DNA from: Streptococcus cristatus ATCC 51100
GTDB lineage: Bacteria; Bacillota; Bacilli; Lactobacillales; Streptococcaceae
NCBI RefSeq assembly: GCF_011612585.1
Contig: NZ_CP050133.1
Location: 186,001-250,000, forward strand
Length of the DNA stretch: 64,000 nt
Direction of reading: 5' to 3'
Part shown: positions 17,122 through 25,850 of the stretch, piece after piece
Layout of the letters: the number at the start of each line of letters is the position of its first letter
Numbering within the stretch: the stretch's first letter is position 1
The notes under the pieces: generated by a model
The model's input: the letters and a program-made list of their open reading frames with translations, nothing else
Told to the model about the DNA's origin: nothing
The model's database searches: none
Position numbers and translations under genes: made by a program

Positions 17122-18027
17122 GTGAAAGATAGAAATTTAGAAGCATTGAGGCGGGAGCACAAATCCAAGTTTAAAGCTAGAAACACTTCGTCGGTCAGGA
17201 ATCAGCGGGAAAGGGGAGGAGCTACCCTCGAACAGACAAAGGAAGAAGCAAGGAGAGAAAAGCGGCGAACAGAGTCAACAGGCAAACCTAATGGCCAGCT
17301 TTTAGCAAAGTCTGTGCTATCTCGTTATGCCTCACTCTTAGTGATTGCCGCAGGTCTAGTGGGACTGATTAGCTTCTTGATGATGTATATGCGACCAACT
17401 TTTAAGTCAGAAGGAAATCAATCAGCTATATCGTCTGTTCATACTGTTCCGACAGAATCAGAAAATAAGATAGAGATCCTGACGGAGAGTAGTTCACCTT
17501 TTATTGAAGATAATCGAGAGGTAGATTTTCCATTCGAAGAGATATTCGAGTTGATTAAAACCATGAACCAACCTAATGTGTCTCCAGAGGATATCGTTAA
17601 GAAGTATGGAAAAGCCAGTTCTGGGAGTGAGGATAATAGCGTGAAGGGCAGTAAATTGATGACACTTTCCTACAATTTGGTAGGAAGAAAAGGAGTTGTT
17701 GATATGCACCTTAGGAATGCTGGAGGGGGAATGGAGCTTTCTACAGTATCAGCCACTTTCTTCCAGAATGCTGGGGAATCGATTACGAAGACAGTTGATG
17801 ATTATCGGTCGCTTATTCCTCAAAGTAAGCGAGAAGGAATGGAAGTCAAGCAAGCCATAGAAGAACTGGGGATGCCTAAGAGTATTTATGCTCATAAAAC
17901 GCTTAAAAAGCAAGTTGATTTTTTTAGTATGAGCTATCCAACTAAGGAAAAGATGTCAGTTTCTTTGTATTTTGACGAAGTGAATGGAACTTACCGCCTC
18001 ACCAGTATGATGACAAGTACGGTCTGA
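17122..18027 (+). CDS. Membrane-anchored protein of unknown function (paralog 2)
   Basis: Paralog of the preceding gene: N-terminal RNLEALRREHKSKFKAR, a short charged linker, one transmembrane segment near residues 68-90, then an outside domain with EDIVKKYGKASSG near 153 and VKQAIEELGMPKS near 240. GTG 17122 was taken as start because AGGTG sits five bases upstream and it aligns with the start of the first paralog; a TTG at 17107 is in frame. Linker is much shorter (301 residues in all). Function unknown; single-pass type II topology is predicted. Confidence 0.65.
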   Translation: MKDRNLEALRREHKSKFKARNTSSVRNQRERGGATLEQTKEEARREKRRTESTGKPNGQLLAKSVLSRYASLLVIAAGLVGLISFLMMYMRPTFKSEGNQSAISSVHTVPTESENKIEILTESSSPFIEDNREVDFPFEEIFELIKTMNQPNVSPEDIVKKYGKASSGSEDNSVKGSKLMTLSYNLVGRKGVVDMHLRNAGGGMELSTVSATFFQNAGESITKTVDDYRSLIPQSKREGMEVKQAIEELGMPKSIYAHKTLKKQVDFFSMSYPTKEKMSVSLYFDEVNGTYRLTSMMTSTV

Positions 18028-18080
18028 GAGCCTAGACTGAGAGCACGGAATTTTTTCTTAACATAGACAGGGATAGAAGA

Positions 18081-18140
18081 ATGGGAAAAAGAGATAAGGA
18101 AGGCCAATTTCATCTGAATAAAGTTCAAGAGTCTAAATAG
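18081..18140 (+). pseudogene. Possible 5' vestige of a third paralog
   Basis: A 19-codon frame starting MGKRDKEGQF, with a purine-rich GGGATAGAAG upstream, directly after paralog 2. The first four residues equal the start of paralog 1 (MGKR). The sequence after it (near 18150) resembles the leader of paralog 1 near 15645 (TAATAAAGTCA shared). It could be the leftover of a third tandem copy, but is short enough for chance. Confidence 0.3.
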
Positions 18141-18181
18141 CTACTAGCTGCTAATAAAGTCACAACTGCATAGCTGAATTG

Positions 18182-18228
18182 TGTTATAATAGAGAAATAA
18201 AAGAGATAGGAGAGGGACTATCCTCTCC
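18182..18228 (+). promoter_or_regulatory. dapD promoter and leader hairpin
   Basis: Extended -10 TGTTATAAT (18182-18190) followed in the leader by GGAGAGG (18209-18215) / CCTCTCC (18222-18228). The stem has no T-tract and is not a recognisable lysine riboswitch. Confidence 0.5.
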
Positions 18229-18262
18229 CAACAAAGAATAGAAAGAACAAAGAGGTGACACC

Positions 18263-18961
18263 ATGTCTGCTACGAAAATGAACGCTCAAGAAATTATCAA
18301 ATTTATCGCTGATGCCAAGAAAAAAACTCCGGTCAAGGTGACCTTTGATGGAGAATTGCACGGTTCGATTCCTTGGTCTGTTGTGAAGTTAGGCAATGTT
18401 CTTTTTGGGGATTGGGAGGAAATCAAGCCACTCCTAGTGAACTTAGAGGAAAATAAGACCTATGTCGTAGAGCAGGATGCCCGCAACTCTGCAGTGCCGC
18501 TTTTGGATAAGCGTGACATCAATGCCCGCATTGAGCCGGGCGCTATTATTCGCGACCAAGTTGAAATTGGTGATAATGCTGTCATCATGATGGGGGCGGT
18601 TATCAATATCGGTGCAGAAATCGGTGCTGGTACCATGATTGATATGGGTGCTATTTTGGGCGGCCGAGCGATTGTCGGCAAAAACAGCCACGTCGGTGCT
18701 GGTGCAGTTCTGGCGGGAGTCATTGAGCCTGCTAGTGCTGAGCCAGTTCGGGTCGGAGATAACGTGCTGATTGGTGCCAATGCGGTTGTGATTGAAGGTG
18801 TACAAATTGGCAGTGGTTCCGTTGTTGCGGCTGGTGCGATTGTGACCCAGGATGTTCCGGAAAACGTAGTAGTTGCTGGCGTTCCAGCACGAGTTATCAA
18901 GACCATTGACGAGAAGACCCAGCAGAAGACAGCTCTGGAAGACGCTCTGCGTACTCTTTAA
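18263..18961 (+). CDS. dapD: Tetrahydrodipicolinate N-acetyltransferase
   Basis: Acetylates 2,3,4,5-tetrahydrodipicolinate using acetyl-CoA in the acetyl branch of the diaminopimelate/lysine pathway (also called DapH). 232 residues with a left-handed beta-helix: hexapeptide repeats run from about residue 95 to 200 (for example IGDNAV, IGAEIG, VGAGAV, IGANAV). RBS AGAGGTGAC. It is followed by the deacetylase of the same pathway, which makes the acetyl rather than succinyl route certain. In streptococci the product serves lysine synthesis, since peptidoglycan uses lysine. Confidence 0.93.
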   Translation: MSATKMNAQEIIKFIADAKKKTPVKVTFDGELHGSIPWSVVKLGNVLFGDWEEIKPLLVNLEENKTYVVEQDARNSAVPLLDKRDINARIEPGAIIRDQVEIGDNAVIMMGAVINIGAEIGAGTMIDMGAILGGRAIVGKNSHVGAGAVLAGVIEPASAEPVRVGDNVLIGANAVVIEGVQIGSGSVVAAGAIVTQDVPENVVVAGVPARVIKTIDEKTQQKTALEDALRTL

Positions 18962-19037
18962 AAATAGCATAAATTTGAATTGATTGGGTGCGGCCCAACG
19001 CTCTGACTGGTCTGACAAGATTTTAAAGGAAAGAAAA

Positions 19038-20171
19038 ATGCTTGATTATCTGAACATTCGCCGTGATTTACACCAGATACCAGAAATCGGTCTGGAAGAA
19101 TACAAGACTCATGCCTACCTGATGCAGGTCATTGATGGCCTGACAGCTGGCCTAGACTTTGTGGAAATTCGGACTTGGCGGACGGGTATTTTGGTCTTTA
19201 TCAAAGGAAGTTCACCGGATAAGACGATTGGCTGGCGGACAGATATTGATGGTCTTCCGATTGTGGAGGATACAGGACTGGACTTTGCCAGCACTCATGA
19301 AGGTCGGATGCATGCCTGTGGACACGATATGCACATGACGGTCGCTCTAGGCCTGCTGGAACAAGCTGTGAGCGCTCAGCCTACCCATAATCTGCTCTTT
19401 CTCTTTCAGCCTGCTGAGGAAAATGAAGCTGGCGGTATGCTTATGTACGAAGACGGTGCGTTTGGCGACTGGCTGCCAGATGAGTTTTACGGCCTCCATG
19501 TGCGGCCAGATCTCAAAGTTGGCGATATTGCCACTAATAGAGGAACTCTTTTTGCTGGCACCTGTGAAGTCAAGCTGACCTTTAAGGGGAAGGGAGGCCA
19601 TGCGGCTTTTCCTCATGAGGCCAATGATGCTTTGGTGGCAGCTAGCTACTTTATCACCCAGGTGCAGACCATTGTCAGCCGCAATGTCGATCCTATCGAG
19701 GGGACAGTTGTGACCTTTGGTTCGCTCCATGCTGGCACGACCAACAATGTCATCGCAGAAACAGCCTTTCTGCATGGTACCATTCGGACTCTGACTCAGG
19801 AGATGAACCTCTTGACTCAGAAGCGCTTGCGGGAAATAGCAGAGGGCATAGCTCAAAGTTTCGGTCTGGAATTGGACTTGGAGCTTAAACAAGGTGGTTA
19901 CCTACCTGTAGAAAACCATCATGGTCTAGCAGACGAATTGATGGACTTTTTTCAGAAGGAAGAAGGAGTTCAACTGATTGATATTGCGCCGGCTATGACA
20001 GGCGAGGATTTTGGCTATCTGCTCAGCAAGGTCAAGGGCGTCATGTTCTGGCTGGGAGTGGACAGTCCCTATGCCCTCCATCATCCAAAGATGACACCGG
20101 ATGAGGCAGCACTGCCCTTTGCTATTGAAAAGATTTGGAAATTCCTAGATTATAAAATCAACGAAAGATAA
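19038..20171 (+). CDS. N-acetyldiaminopimelate deacetylase (M20 family)
   Basis: Removes acetate from N-acetyl-LL-diaminopimelate, the step after the aminotransferase. M20 metal-site residues are visible: the TDIDGLP block with Asp71, and HACGHDMH with His92, Cys94 and His96, EEN near 136 and HHP near the end. 377 residues. Start ATG 19038 follows AAAGGAAAG; the longer frame begins in the intergenic region. Partner of dapD 76 bases upstream, so likely one transcript continuing into the folate and rhomboid genes. Confidence 0.92.
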   Translation: MLDYLNIRRDLHQIPEIGLEEYKTHAYLMQVIDGLTAGLDFVEIRTWRTGILVFIKGSSPDKTIGWRTDIDGLPIVEDTGLDFASTHEGRMHACGHDMHMTVALGLLEQAVSAQPTHNLLFLFQPAEENEAGGMLMYEDGAFGDWLPDEFYGLHVRPDLKVGDIATNRGTLFAGTCEVKLTFKGKGGHAAFPHEANDALVAASYFITQVQTIVSRNVDPIEGTVVTFGSLHAGTTNNVIAETAFLHGTIRTLTQEMNLLTQKRLREIAEGIAQSFGLELDLELKQGGYLPVENHHGLADELMDFFQKEEGVQLIDIAPAMTGEDFGYLLSKVKGVMFWLGVDSPYALHHPKMTPDEAALPFAIEKIWKFLDYKINER

Positions 20172-20191
20172 GAAAAAGGTGGACGACCTGC

Positions 20192-20728
20192 ATGAAAAAA
20201 GAGCTGAGACAAACTGTACTAAAGCAAATGAAAAAACTGTCGGGAAAAGAAAAAGAGCAGGCAGATAGCTGGCTGACCCAGCACTTGCTCAGTTCAGCAG
20301 CTTATCAAGAAGCTCAGGTCATCGCTACTTATCTTTCTATGCCGCATGAAGTCTCAACTGCATCCTTTATCGAGCAGGCTCAGTTGGACGGCAAGCGGGT
20401 TTTAGTGCCCAAAACCTATGGCCAGGGTCGGATGATATTTGTGGACTATGATGAAAGTCGCCTACAAAAAAGCTCTTTTGGTCTGCTGGAGCCAATAAGT
20501 GAAGAGGCTGTGGAGAAGACGGAGATTGATCTGATTCATGTGCCGGGTGTGGTCTTTAATTCTCAAGGCTTTCGGATTGGTTACGGAGGCGGCTACTATG
20601 ACCGCTATCTGGCTGATTATGAAGGAGCATCCATCAGCACTATTTATGCAGTCCAACAGGCAGAATTTACACCAGCCCAACATGATGTCGCAGTAAAGGA
20701 GTTACTCATTTATGAAACAAATCTTTGA
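20192..20728 (+). CDS. 5-formyltetrahydrofolate cyclo-ligase
   Basis: ATP-dependent conversion of 5-formyl-THF to 5,10-methenyl-THF (MTHFS, YqgN/Fau family), salvaging the inhibitory folate. The family motif FRIGYGGGYYDRYL is near residues 128-141 and the basic N-terminal KKELRQTVLKQMK is typical. 178 residues, complete. It overlaps the rhomboid gene by 17 bases, an arrangement shared by many streptococci, implying translational coupling rather than related function. Confidence 0.93.
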   Translation: MKKELRQTVLKQMKKLSGKEKEQADSWLTQHLLSSAAYQEAQVIATYLSMPHEVSTASFIEQAQLDGKRVLVPKTYGQGRMIFVDYDESRLQKSSFGLLEPISEEAVEKTEIDLIHVPGVVFNSQGFRIGYGGGYYDRYLADYEGASISTIYAVQQAEFTPAQHDVAVKELLIYETNL

Positions 20729-21395
20729 TAGAGACTATCCTGTGACAAGTATCCTGCTTATCCTAACGAGCCTTGTTTTTGCCTTGATGTTTCTTTCTTA
20801 CAGTTTTCAATACAGCAGTTCCGAAGCCTTGTATCATTTTGGAGCCGTGCACGGTTATACTATTCAAGCGATGCCGGAGCAGTTTTGGCGGGTTTTTGCT
20901 GCTATTTTTATCCATATTGGTTTGGAGCATTTTGTGGTCAATATGCTGACGCTCTACTTTCTTGGTCGACAGATTGAGGCTATCTTTGGCTCTTGGAAAT
21001 TTTTGATACTCTACCTAATGTCAGGCGTGATGGGGAATTTATTTGTGGTCTATTTTTCACCCAATAGCCTGGCAGCCGGGGCGTCTACTGCTCTTTTCGG
21101 CCTTTTTGCTTCCGTTGTTGTGCTTCGTTTTGCTACGCGAAACTATTATCTGCAGCAGCTGGGTCAGTCCTATATGAGCCTGCTGGCTGTCAATCTGGTC
21201 ATGAGTTTTTTACCGGGAATTAGTCTTGCAGGCCACTTGGGCGGTCTAGTTGGCGGAGCTTTAGGGGCTGTGATCTTACCGGTTTCGGGAGAGCGCTACG
21301 CTTTTAGCAAGTCTCAACGTTTTTTAGCACTGGCAGTCTACTTTGGATTAGCAGCTATTCTGATTTTTCTGACTTTTCAACGACCAATTTTTTAA
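20712..21395 (+). CDS. Rhomboid-family intramembrane serine protease
   Basis: 227 residues with six or seven membrane spans. The catalytic Ser125 lies in GASTALFG and the catalytic His175 in LAGHLGGLVGG; His73 and Asn77 (EHFVVNM) form the conserved oxyanion segment. It cleaves membrane-spanning substrates inside the bilayer; substrates in streptococci are unknown. Similar to B. subtilis GluP/YqgP core but without the N-terminal soluble and TPR domains. Overlaps the preceding folate gene; a terminator follows. Confidence 0.92.
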   Translation: MKQIFDRDYPVTSILLILTSLVFALMFLSYSFQYSSSEALYHFGAVHGYTIQAMPEQFWRVFAAIFIHIGLEHFVVNMLTLYFLGRQIEAIFGSWKFLILYLMSGVMGNLFVVYFSPNSLAAGASTALFGLFASVVVLRFATRNYYLQQLGQSYMSLLAVNLVMSFLPGISLAGHLGGLVGGALGAVILPVSGERYAFSKSQRFLALAVYFGLAAILIFLTFQRPIF

Positions 21396-21410
21396 GAAAT
21401 GAACCCCAAT

Positions 21411-21438
21411 TACCGCTTTAAAAAGCGGTATTCTTTTT
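21411..21438 (+). terminator. Terminator after rhomboid gene
   Basis: TACCGCTTT pairs with AAAGCGGTA across a short A-rich loop (21411-21430), followed by TTCTTTTTAT. Likely end of the dapD-to-rhomboid transcript. Confidence 0.85.
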
Positions 21439-21589
21439 ATAAATATGATTTTTATAAAGCAAGGAATTTTACTTTAAAGTGGCATAATATGGATAAATCA
21501 GGAATAAACTAGTAATATTTCTATCTCTACTTTTTCATTAATGTATGTTTTCTCTATTTTCTATCTGTAAAAGGTATAAAAAAACATTT

Positions 21590-21628
21590 TTGTAAGCGCT
21601 TGCAAAAAGATCTAAAAAGGACTATACT
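21590..21628 (+). promoter_or_regulatory. C69 peptidase promoter overlapped by a cre site
   Basis: The near-perfect palindrome TTGTAAGCGCTTGCAAA (21590-21606) fits the CcpA cre consensus with one mismatch. It contains the -35 TTGCAA (21600-21605), 17 bases before -10 TATACT (21623-21628). Binding there should block RNA polymerase, so the gene should be repressed by good carbon sources. Confidence 0.75.
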
Positions 21629-21677
21629 AGAACTATAAACATCAGGGGTATTCCCTAAAAATAAAAAGGAGTTCATA

Positions 21678-23636
21678 ATGAAGAAGACAATCTTTAAAAT
21701 TGCTATTTCATTAATGGCAATCATGCTCTTACCTATCCAAGCTGTGCAAGCCTGCTGTGGCTTCATTATTGGTCGGCATTTGACCAAGGATGGATCAACA
21801 CTTTTTGGTCGTACAGAAGACTATCCTTACTACCCGAATGGTGGCAAGCACAACAAAAACTATGTTGTTGTGGAAGCCAAAAAATATAAGGAAGGCGACC
21901 AGATTGTGGATGAGTCCAACGGTTTCACCTATCCACGTGCATCCAGCGAAATGAAATATACTGCAACCTATGATTCTGCGCGTGGTGATGGTAGTAACGG
22001 CGCTTTTGGAGAACATGGCTTTAATGAAGCGGGTGTTTCTATGTCGTCCACAGTCACAGCAATTCCAAATAAAAAGGTTCTTGAAAAAGATCCTCTGAAA
22101 GCAGATGGCTTGGCCGAAGCTGCTATGTTAGATGTGATTTTGCCTCGTGCCAAAACAGCTCGTGAAGCAATCGAGTTGCTTGGAAAAGTCATTCAAGAAA
22201 AGGGCTCTGCTGAAGGGAATACAGTGGTTGTTGCCGATCAAAAAGAGACTTGGTACATGGAAATCTTGTCTGGTCACCAATACGTAGCCGTGAAAGTGCC
22301 TGAAGATAAGTACGCAGTATTTGCTAATACTTATTATCTTGGCCATGTAGATTTGAAGGACAAAGAAAATGTTATTGCTTCTGAAGATGTAGAGAAAGTA
22401 GCCAAAGAAGCAGGAAACTACAAGACAGATAAAGATGGCAATTTCCACATTGCTAAATCATACGGACCAGAAAAATATGCAGAAGGCGACCGTTCTCGTA
22501 CGTATGCAGGAATCACACTTCTTGATCCAAAATCTAAAATTACTTACGAAGATGAGGAGTACGAGCTTTTCCGCTCTCCAACAGATCCAAACAAGAAATT
22601 CACTCTTGAAGATGCCTTTGCTTTGCAACGGAACCGCTTTGAACATTTGAATGGCCGTTTCGTACCGGATGATCAAATTGGCGTTAAGAAACAAGGTGAT
22701 GATGGGGCTAATGATGCTGTTCGGAAAGATCAGTACAAATACGCTTTAGGTAATGAGAATGTTATCGATGCTCATGTCTACCAAATTGATCCGAAACTGC
22801 CAAAATCTTTCGGTGGTAAAGTTTGGCTCGGTTTGGGACCATCACGCAATACACCATACGTGCCTTTCTACGGTAACGTTCAGGATACTTACAAGGCCTT
22901 CAAGCCACAGACAGCTACTTATGATCCAAACTCATGGTACTGGACAGTATGGCACATTGACCAAATGGCTATCAAGAATCAAGATATCTTTGGTAAGAGT
23001 GTTCAAGACCATTGGAAGATGATGGAAAAACAATTTATCGCTGATCAAGAGAAAAAAGATATTGAGAACTATTCGCTGAAAGATCAACCAGATGCTGCGA
23101 AGGCCGCTGAAGGTAAAGTAACTAAAGATTCTCTTGAAATGTCAGATCGACTTTTCCAACACTTCAAGGACTATGAAAAGATGATGGAAAAACGTTTAGA
23201 AGCTGCTGGACGTAAGTCTGATCCTTATCGTGCTTCACAACCAGACGATAAACAAGATCCATCAACACCTGAAAAACCGGATACTCCGAAGCCACCACAA
23301 AAACCACAAATTACGGATGATGCAAATAAAACTATCATTCCAGCACCAGATTATACTGCGGCTCCTCCAACACATGATATTCCTGCCAATGCAGAAGGCA
23401 ATCCAAACAATCGCTTTGGCTATGCAGCTAAAGCAAATGTGCAAGTTTTTGGACAACCATCTGTTCGTACTGAAGTGCCTCAAGTACAAAACCAGACTCC
23501 TCAAGCACCAAGTCAGGCTCCACAAATAACAGTTGCGAATGCAGAAGGCAATCCAAATAACCGCTTTGGATATGCGGCCAATTCTGATAATGGCAAAAAT
23601 TTCAAGAATGTGGAAACTTTTGTTAATACCAAATGA
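21678..23636 (+). CDS. Secreted C69-family dipeptidase
   Basis: 652 residues. A signal peptide of about 25 residues ends VQA, placing Cys26/Cys27 at the mature N-terminus, where the C69 Ntn-hydrolase nucleophile is expected (CCGFIIG...DGSTLFGRTEDYP). The catalytic domain extends to about 520. The C-terminal tail is Pro/Gln/Lys-rich and contains two copies of NAEGNPNNRFGYAA (about 572-585 and 621-634). No LPXTG motif and no choline- or LysM-type domain is seen, so the tail may itself hold the enzyme at the surface. RBS AAAAAGGAG. Likely CcpA-repressed; probably supplies amino acids from peptides. Confidence 0.88.
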   Translation: MKKTIFKIAISLMAIMLLPIQAVQACCGFIIGRHLTKDGSTLFGRTEDYPYYPNGGKHNKNYVVVEAKKYKEGDQIVDESNGFTYPRASSEMKYTATYDSARGDGSNGAFGEHGFNEAGVSMSSTVTAIPNKKVLEKDPLKADGLAEAAMLDVILPRAKTAREAIELLGKVIQEKGSAEGNTVVVADQKETWYMEILSGHQYVAVKVPEDKYAVFANTYYLGHVDLKDKENVIASEDVEKVAKEAGNYKTDKDGNFHIAKSYGPEKYAEGDRSRTYAGITLLDPKSKITYEDEEYELFRSPTDPNKKFTLEDAFALQRNRFEHLNGRFVPDDQIGVKKQGDDGANDAVRKDQYKYALGNENVIDAHVYQIDPKLPKSFGGKVWLGLGPSRNTPYVPFYGNVQDTYKAFKPQTATYDPNSWYWTVWHIDQMAIKNQDIFGKSVQDHWKMMEKQFIADQEKKDIENYSLKDQPDAAKAAEGKVTKDSLEMSDRLFQHFKDYEKMMEKRLEAAGRKSDPYRASQPDDKQDPSTPEKPDTPKPPQKPQITDDANKTIIPAPDYTAAPPTHDIPANAEGNPNNRFGYAAKANVQVFGQPSVRTEVPQVQNQTPQAPSQAPQITVANAEGNPNNRFGYAANSDNGKNFKNVETFVNTK

Positions 23637-23659
23637 TTTCCCAATCAAAACAACAAGTG

Positions 23660-23688
23660 AAAAACACCTAGTAAATCTAGGTGTTTTT
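23660..23688. terminator. Bidirectional terminator between C69 gene and galU
   Basis: AAAAACACCTAG (23660-23671) and CTAGGTGTTTTT (23677-23688) form a perfect 12-bp stem with A/T tails on both sides. Confidence 0.88.
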
Positions 23689-23742
23689 CTGTATAGTGTT
23701 AAAAGCTATTGCATCAGCTAATCTATTACTTGAGCGCTTCTA

Positions 23743-24645
23743 TTATTTTTTCGTTTTCTTATCTAATTTTTTGCCTAAATCGATAATGTATTGTTTCAAA
23801 TCGTCTTTGACTTGAGGGTGTTTGAGGGCATAATCGATAGAAGTTTTCATGAAGCCAAACTTGTCGCCGACATCATAGCGGTCGCCTTTGAATTCACGGG
23901 CAAAGACGCGCTGAGTTTTGTTGAGGGTATCGATGGCATCAGTCAGTTGAATTTCATTGCCCGCACCAGGAGTTTGTTTCTCCAAGATTTCAAAAATTTC
24001 TGGTGTTAGCAGGTAGCGTCCGATAATCGCCAAATCACTTGGCGCATCCTCTGGTGCTGGTTTTTCAACAAATTTTTCAACGCTGTAGAGGCCATTGACG
24101 CCTTCGCCTTGCGGTGCAATAACGCCATAAGCAGAGACTTCTTCGTGAGGAACCTGCATAACTGCAATTGTAGACGCGTGGGTTGCTGCGTAGTCATCCA
24201 TGAGTTGTTTGGTGAGTGGCACTGCCTTGTCATTGGTAATGTCCATCAAATCATCACCTAGCATGACCACAAAAGGTTCATTTCCGACGAAGGCCTTGGC
24301 TTGAAGTACGGCGTCCCCGAGTCCACGTGGGTGACTCTGACGGATGAAATGCAAGCCAATACCAGTGGTCTCATCCACCAACTTGAGCAAGTCGTTCTTG
24401 CCCTTTTCCTTGAGGTTGTATTCTAGTTCAAAGTTGGAGTCAAAGTGGTCCTCGATGGAGCGTTTTGACTTCCCTGTGACAACCAGAATGTCTTTGATTC
24501 CAGATTTGAGAGCTTCTTCGACGATAAACTGAATAGTTGGTTTGTCAACGATTGGCAGCATTTCTTTGGCCAGTGCCTTAGTGGCTGGCAAGAAGCGAGT
24601 TCCGAGACCGGCTGCAGGGATGACTGCTTTTCTGACTTTTGACAT
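23743..24645 (-). CDS. galU: UTP-glucose-1-phosphate uridylyltransferase
   Basis: Makes UDP-glucose from UTP and glucose-1-P for wall polysaccharide, teichoic acid and glycolipid synthesis. Nucleotidyltransferase motif [19 protein letters not shown] at residues 11-29 and the [11 protein letters not shown] block near 185 are present. 300 residues, normal. Downstream of gpsA by 30 bases on the same strand; gpsA-galU pairing is conserved in streptococci. Confidence 0.96.
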   Translation of the reverse strand: MSKVRKAVIPAAGLGTRFLPATKALAKEMLPIVDKPTIQFIVEEALKSGIKDILVVTGKSKRSIEDHFDSNFELEYNLKEKGKNDLLKLVDETTGIGLHFIRQSHPRGLGDAVLQAKAFVGNEPFVVMLGDDLMDITNDKAVPLTKQLMDDYAATHASTIAVMQVPHEEVSAYGVIAPQGEGVNGLYSVEKFVEKPAPEDAPSDLAIIGRYLLTPEIFEILEKQTPGAGNEIQLTDAIDTLNKTQRVFAREFKGDRYDVGDKFGFMKTSIDYALKHPQVKDDLKQYIIDLGKKLDKKTKK

Positions 24646-24675
24646 AAATTTCTCCTTTATAAAAAATACTGTAAA

Positions 24676-25692
24676 TTAAGACCACTCATTTTCAGCTTTG
24701 AATTCATTGCTCATCATATCATGAATGGCATCTTTGATATCATGGCCGTCATAGATAACCTTGTAGATGGCCTGAGTGATAGGCATATAGACACCGAGCT
24801 CCTGAGCCAGTTCGTAGGCAGCCTTGGTCGTAGAGATTCCTTCGATAACCATGCCCATATTAGCTTCAATATCAGCCAATTTTTCGCCACGCCCCAGCGC
24901 ATCTCCAGCCCGCCAGTTGCGAGAGTGGACAGAAGTTCCTGTGACAATCAAGTCGCCGACACCAGAAAGACCGCTGTAAGTCAGAGGGTTGGCTCCCAGT
25001 TTGACACCCAGTCGGGTAATTTCAGCCAGACCGCGTGTGATGATGGCAGCTTTGGCATTGTCACCATAGCCCAGTCCGTGGAGAGCTCCGGCTCCAACTG
25101 CGATGATATTTTTCAGAGCACCTGCTGTTTCTACGCCGACGACATCGGTATTGGTGTAGAGGCGAAAATAGTGGTTGCTGAAGAGTTCCTGCACATATTT
25201 AGCGGTTTCAAGATCCTTAGATGCTGCGGTAATCAGGGTAATATCGCGGACGATAGTTTCTTCAGCGTGGCTAGGTCCTGAAACAACGACAATCTCGCTG
25301 CGCAAGTCAGCAGGGATTTCCTCTTCCAGAATAGTCGAAATCCGTTGGTGGCTGTTAGGTTCCAGTCCCTTAGATGCATGCATGATTTTCACCTTGTGAT
25401 CCAAGGTTTGCGCAACCTGTTTGGCTACCAGACGGGTCACCTTGGTCGGCACGACAAAAAGCACAGCATCAACGTTTTCTAGAGCATCTTTTAAGTCATG
25501 ATAAGCCTTAATTTCCTCGCTTAGAACAACATCTTTGAAATAGCGTTTGTTTGTATGCTGATTATTGATCTCGTCAATCTGCTCTGCAATATTGCCCCAA
25601 ATCCGGACTTCATGGCCATTATCATTGAGGACTTGCGACAGAGCCGTTCCCCACGAACCAGGACCAACCACAGCAATTCGTTGTTTATCCAT
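24676..25692 (-). CDS. gpsA: NAD(P)-dependent glycerol-3-phosphate dehydrogenase
   Basis: Reduces dihydroxyacetone phosphate to sn-glycerol-3-phosphate for lipids and lipoteichoic acid. Dinucleotide-binding motif GPGSWGTAL near residue 10, catalytic-site segments [19 protein letters not shown] and SGVGDLIVT. Start ATG 25692 follows CAAGGAGAAAAG and gives 338 residues; an upstream in-frame start adds 12 unlikely residues. First gene of the gpsA-galU operon. Confidence 0.96.
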   Translation of the reverse strand: MDKQRIAVVGPGSWGTALSQVLNDNGHEVRIWGNIAEQIDEINNQHTNKRYFKDVVLSEEIKAYHDLKDALENVDAVLFVVPTKVTRLVAKQVAQTLDHKVKIMHASKGLEPNSHQRISTILEEEIPADLRSEIVVVSGPSHAEETIVRDITLITAASKDLETAKYVQELFSNHYFRLYTNTDVVGVETAGALKNIIAVGAGALHGLGYGDNAKAAIITRGLAEITRLGVKLGANPLTYSGLSGVGDLIVTGTSVHSRNWRAGDALGRGEKLADIEANMGMVIEGISTTKAAYELAQELGVYMPITQAIYKVIYDGHDIKDAIHDMMSNEFKAENEWS

Positions 25693-25850
25693 CTTTTCTC
25701 CTTGTACGAGGCCTACAAAAGGACTCAATCAATTTTAGAGTTATTTATTATATTGTACCATATAATAACTGAAATTTCTTACTTGACATTGTTTTTATCT
25801 ATGATATAGTAAGGAAGCTAAACAAAGTTAAAAATCTACGAGGAGGAATT

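Noticed and set aside
18209..18228. Lysine riboswitch in the dapD leader
   Set aside because: The leader is under 80 bases with a single 7-bp hairpin, far too short for the lysine aptamer.
18443..19018. Long minus-strand frames opposite dapD
   Set aside because: Hexapeptide-repeat codons of dapD create open antisense frames; composition is Thr/Asn/Ala-rich and no family is recognisable.
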